DNA of 64,000 nt from Chaetorhynchus papuensis (lineage: Eukaryota > Chordata > Aves > Passeriformes > Rhipiduridae): contig VWYX01000409.1 of assembly GCA_013396525.1 (NCBI GenBank), positions 62,001 to 126,000 of the forward strand, read 5' to 3'. The first letter of the stretch is position 1. The number at the start of each line of letters is the position of its first letter. Position numbers and translations under genes: made by a program. The notes beneath the pieces were generated by a model, which did no database searches, was not told the DNA's origin, and saw only the letters and a list, made by a program, of their open reading frames with translations. Below are positions 62,724-64,000 of the stretch, in pieces.

Positions 62724-64000
62724 CTGAGAAACATCAGTGTGGGGGTACAAAGGCCATCATGAAAGATGTAGTAAAGCTTAAAATGACAAATATAAGACCT
62801 AAAATTAACCTAAATTTTATTTTGTGTTTTCAGCTAGTTGATTTGAAACTAACCTGCAGGAATCAAATGCTTTCTCCTCCCCAGGTGAGAGTTACTTCAA
62901 GGTGGTTGACAGATTAAAGGCTGCTTGTTTTGGGAGGCAGGAAGGAAGAGCCTAATGCTAAGTTTTTAGGGGAGCTCATTTAGCTTTGCTCCCCGTGGCT
63001 TGGCTAGAAGGACAGGCAATTTTGTGTTCATCTGGCTTGAGTTACTGCTTTCTGCTTACACCTAAAACTCCTGCCTGCATCTCATTCTGCTGGGAAGATG
63101 CAGAATTTACTTGAAAGTAATGAGCAACATGGAATTGGCTCTTAAAGCAATTTTGTTCTGGCATTTACTTTTTAGGGACCTGGGGGACAGATGCTAATAG
63201 ATGTCACAGCATCTAGAAAGTAGTTTGCTAGTTCACCCACCGCTTGATAGACTGCCTCATCAACAGGAGCTTTTGCTGCTGCTTCTCTATTGAGAAACAT
63301 CATCTTTTCTTAGACCCGAAATCCAAACTTGCAGCAGGACTTGTGTCAGTTCCTTTAAAACATGTAGCTTTGCACTTGCTTCTCTATCACACAGTGTTCA
63401 CAATCAAAGAAATGCTTTCTTTAACCTAGACATTTTTATTCTAATTGCATATGAATATTTTCTGCTTATGGAGTCTGAAAGAGTAGTATTAAATGTTACT
63501 GTGCTTTATTTTGGTGTCACAGTTTTATTAAAATGGGCTCAACTGCCTATAAGAATCACAAAGGAATAGTCTTAATTAAGCTGCTCAAAATATCAGCCCC
63601 AGTTTTAACATTCAAAGGTTTCCTTCAGTTTTCTGGTAGAGAAGGCAACCTATTATCATTACAGAAGAGTCAATAAATCCAGGCTGGGGAACTAAAGGGA
63701 CATTCAATTTCTGAGTCAAGGGCCTTCGACAGTGAATGCCCTTCTAGGAGGTCCCACTTCACTAAACTGACAGAACTCCAGCACAAATTTCTCTGCATGA
63801 CAATCACACAACAGAGAAAATGTCTCTCAAGTACCCTTTTTCTAGTCATTTAAAGGTCAAAACTGACTCCTTTGGTTTCATTTGAAAGCCCACAGGTGTG
63901 GTAAGCAGCTTAGGTTACAAAGCTAATGACTGATAAAGTTGATTCTGCATGACAGAAGGAATACAGAGATTTCTCAAACAAGATTTATTTTGTTATCTCT
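62724..64000. other. Non-coding DNA to the window end, no gene recognised
   Basis: Two short frames (62705-62917, partly CR1-derived, and 63244-63429) without recognisable product. No repeat or regulatory site recognised. Confidence 0.75.

Noticed and set aside
1..64000. CRISPR arrays, tRNA or rRNA genes, bacterial operons, telomeric repeats
   Set aside because: Looked for by eye; no regularly spaced repeats, tRNA B-box context, rRNA segment or TTAGGG array was seen.

Overview
This window looks like non-coding nuclear DNA from a vertebrate, most likely a bird. The evidence is several 5'-truncated CR1 LINE copies with the 3' end typical of avian CR1 (the 'cacagaatcatagaat' tail read in reverse), one LTR-like block with an AATAAA poly(A) signal, AT-rich unique sequence with few CpGs, and three assembly gaps (runs of N). 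A passerine is possible from the style of the LTR, but that is inference. Nothing suggests a bacterium, phage or plasmid: there are no dense long ORFs, no operons and no ribosome-binding-site pattern.

I could not recognise any protein-coding gene. The open frames are short (about 60 to 130 codons outside the gaps), lie on both strands, and show no family motif I can name. The longest apparent frames run through N gaps or simple repeats. The window is best read as intergenic desert or the inside of a very large intron. Two short open stretches with plausible splice sites (57514-57638 on +, 5162-5336 on -) are recorded as weak exon candidates only.

Layout: 1-10216 unique AT-rich DNA; gap 10217-10476; 10477-17976 unique DNA with G/T-rich tracts, a CTCF-like site and two enhancer-like stretches; 17977-18232 a 128-bp tandem duplication that runs into a CR1 copy (18201-18616); 18617-27162 unique DNA with an ORF-dense patch near 21.0-22.5 kb; gap 27163-27572; 27573-31929 unique; an older CR1 copy at 31930-32178 followed by a 200-bp almost pure G/T tract; 32481-42215 unique with a CTCF-like site near 35.8 kb; LTR-like block 42216-42558; CR1 at 47407-47668; twin poly(A) tracts near 48.9-49.2 kb; a CCTT microsatellite at 52463-52570; gap 57269-57379; CR1 at 59107-59357 and 62617-62723.

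No set of genes working together can be described. The most notable features are the tandem duplication with its breakpoint inside a CR1 tail, the repeated T/G-only (or A/C-only) tracts, several perfect palindromes and hairpins, a possible poly(A)-tailed insertion flanked by a short direct repeat, and the candidate regulatory stretches. I see no convincing sign of a new biological system.
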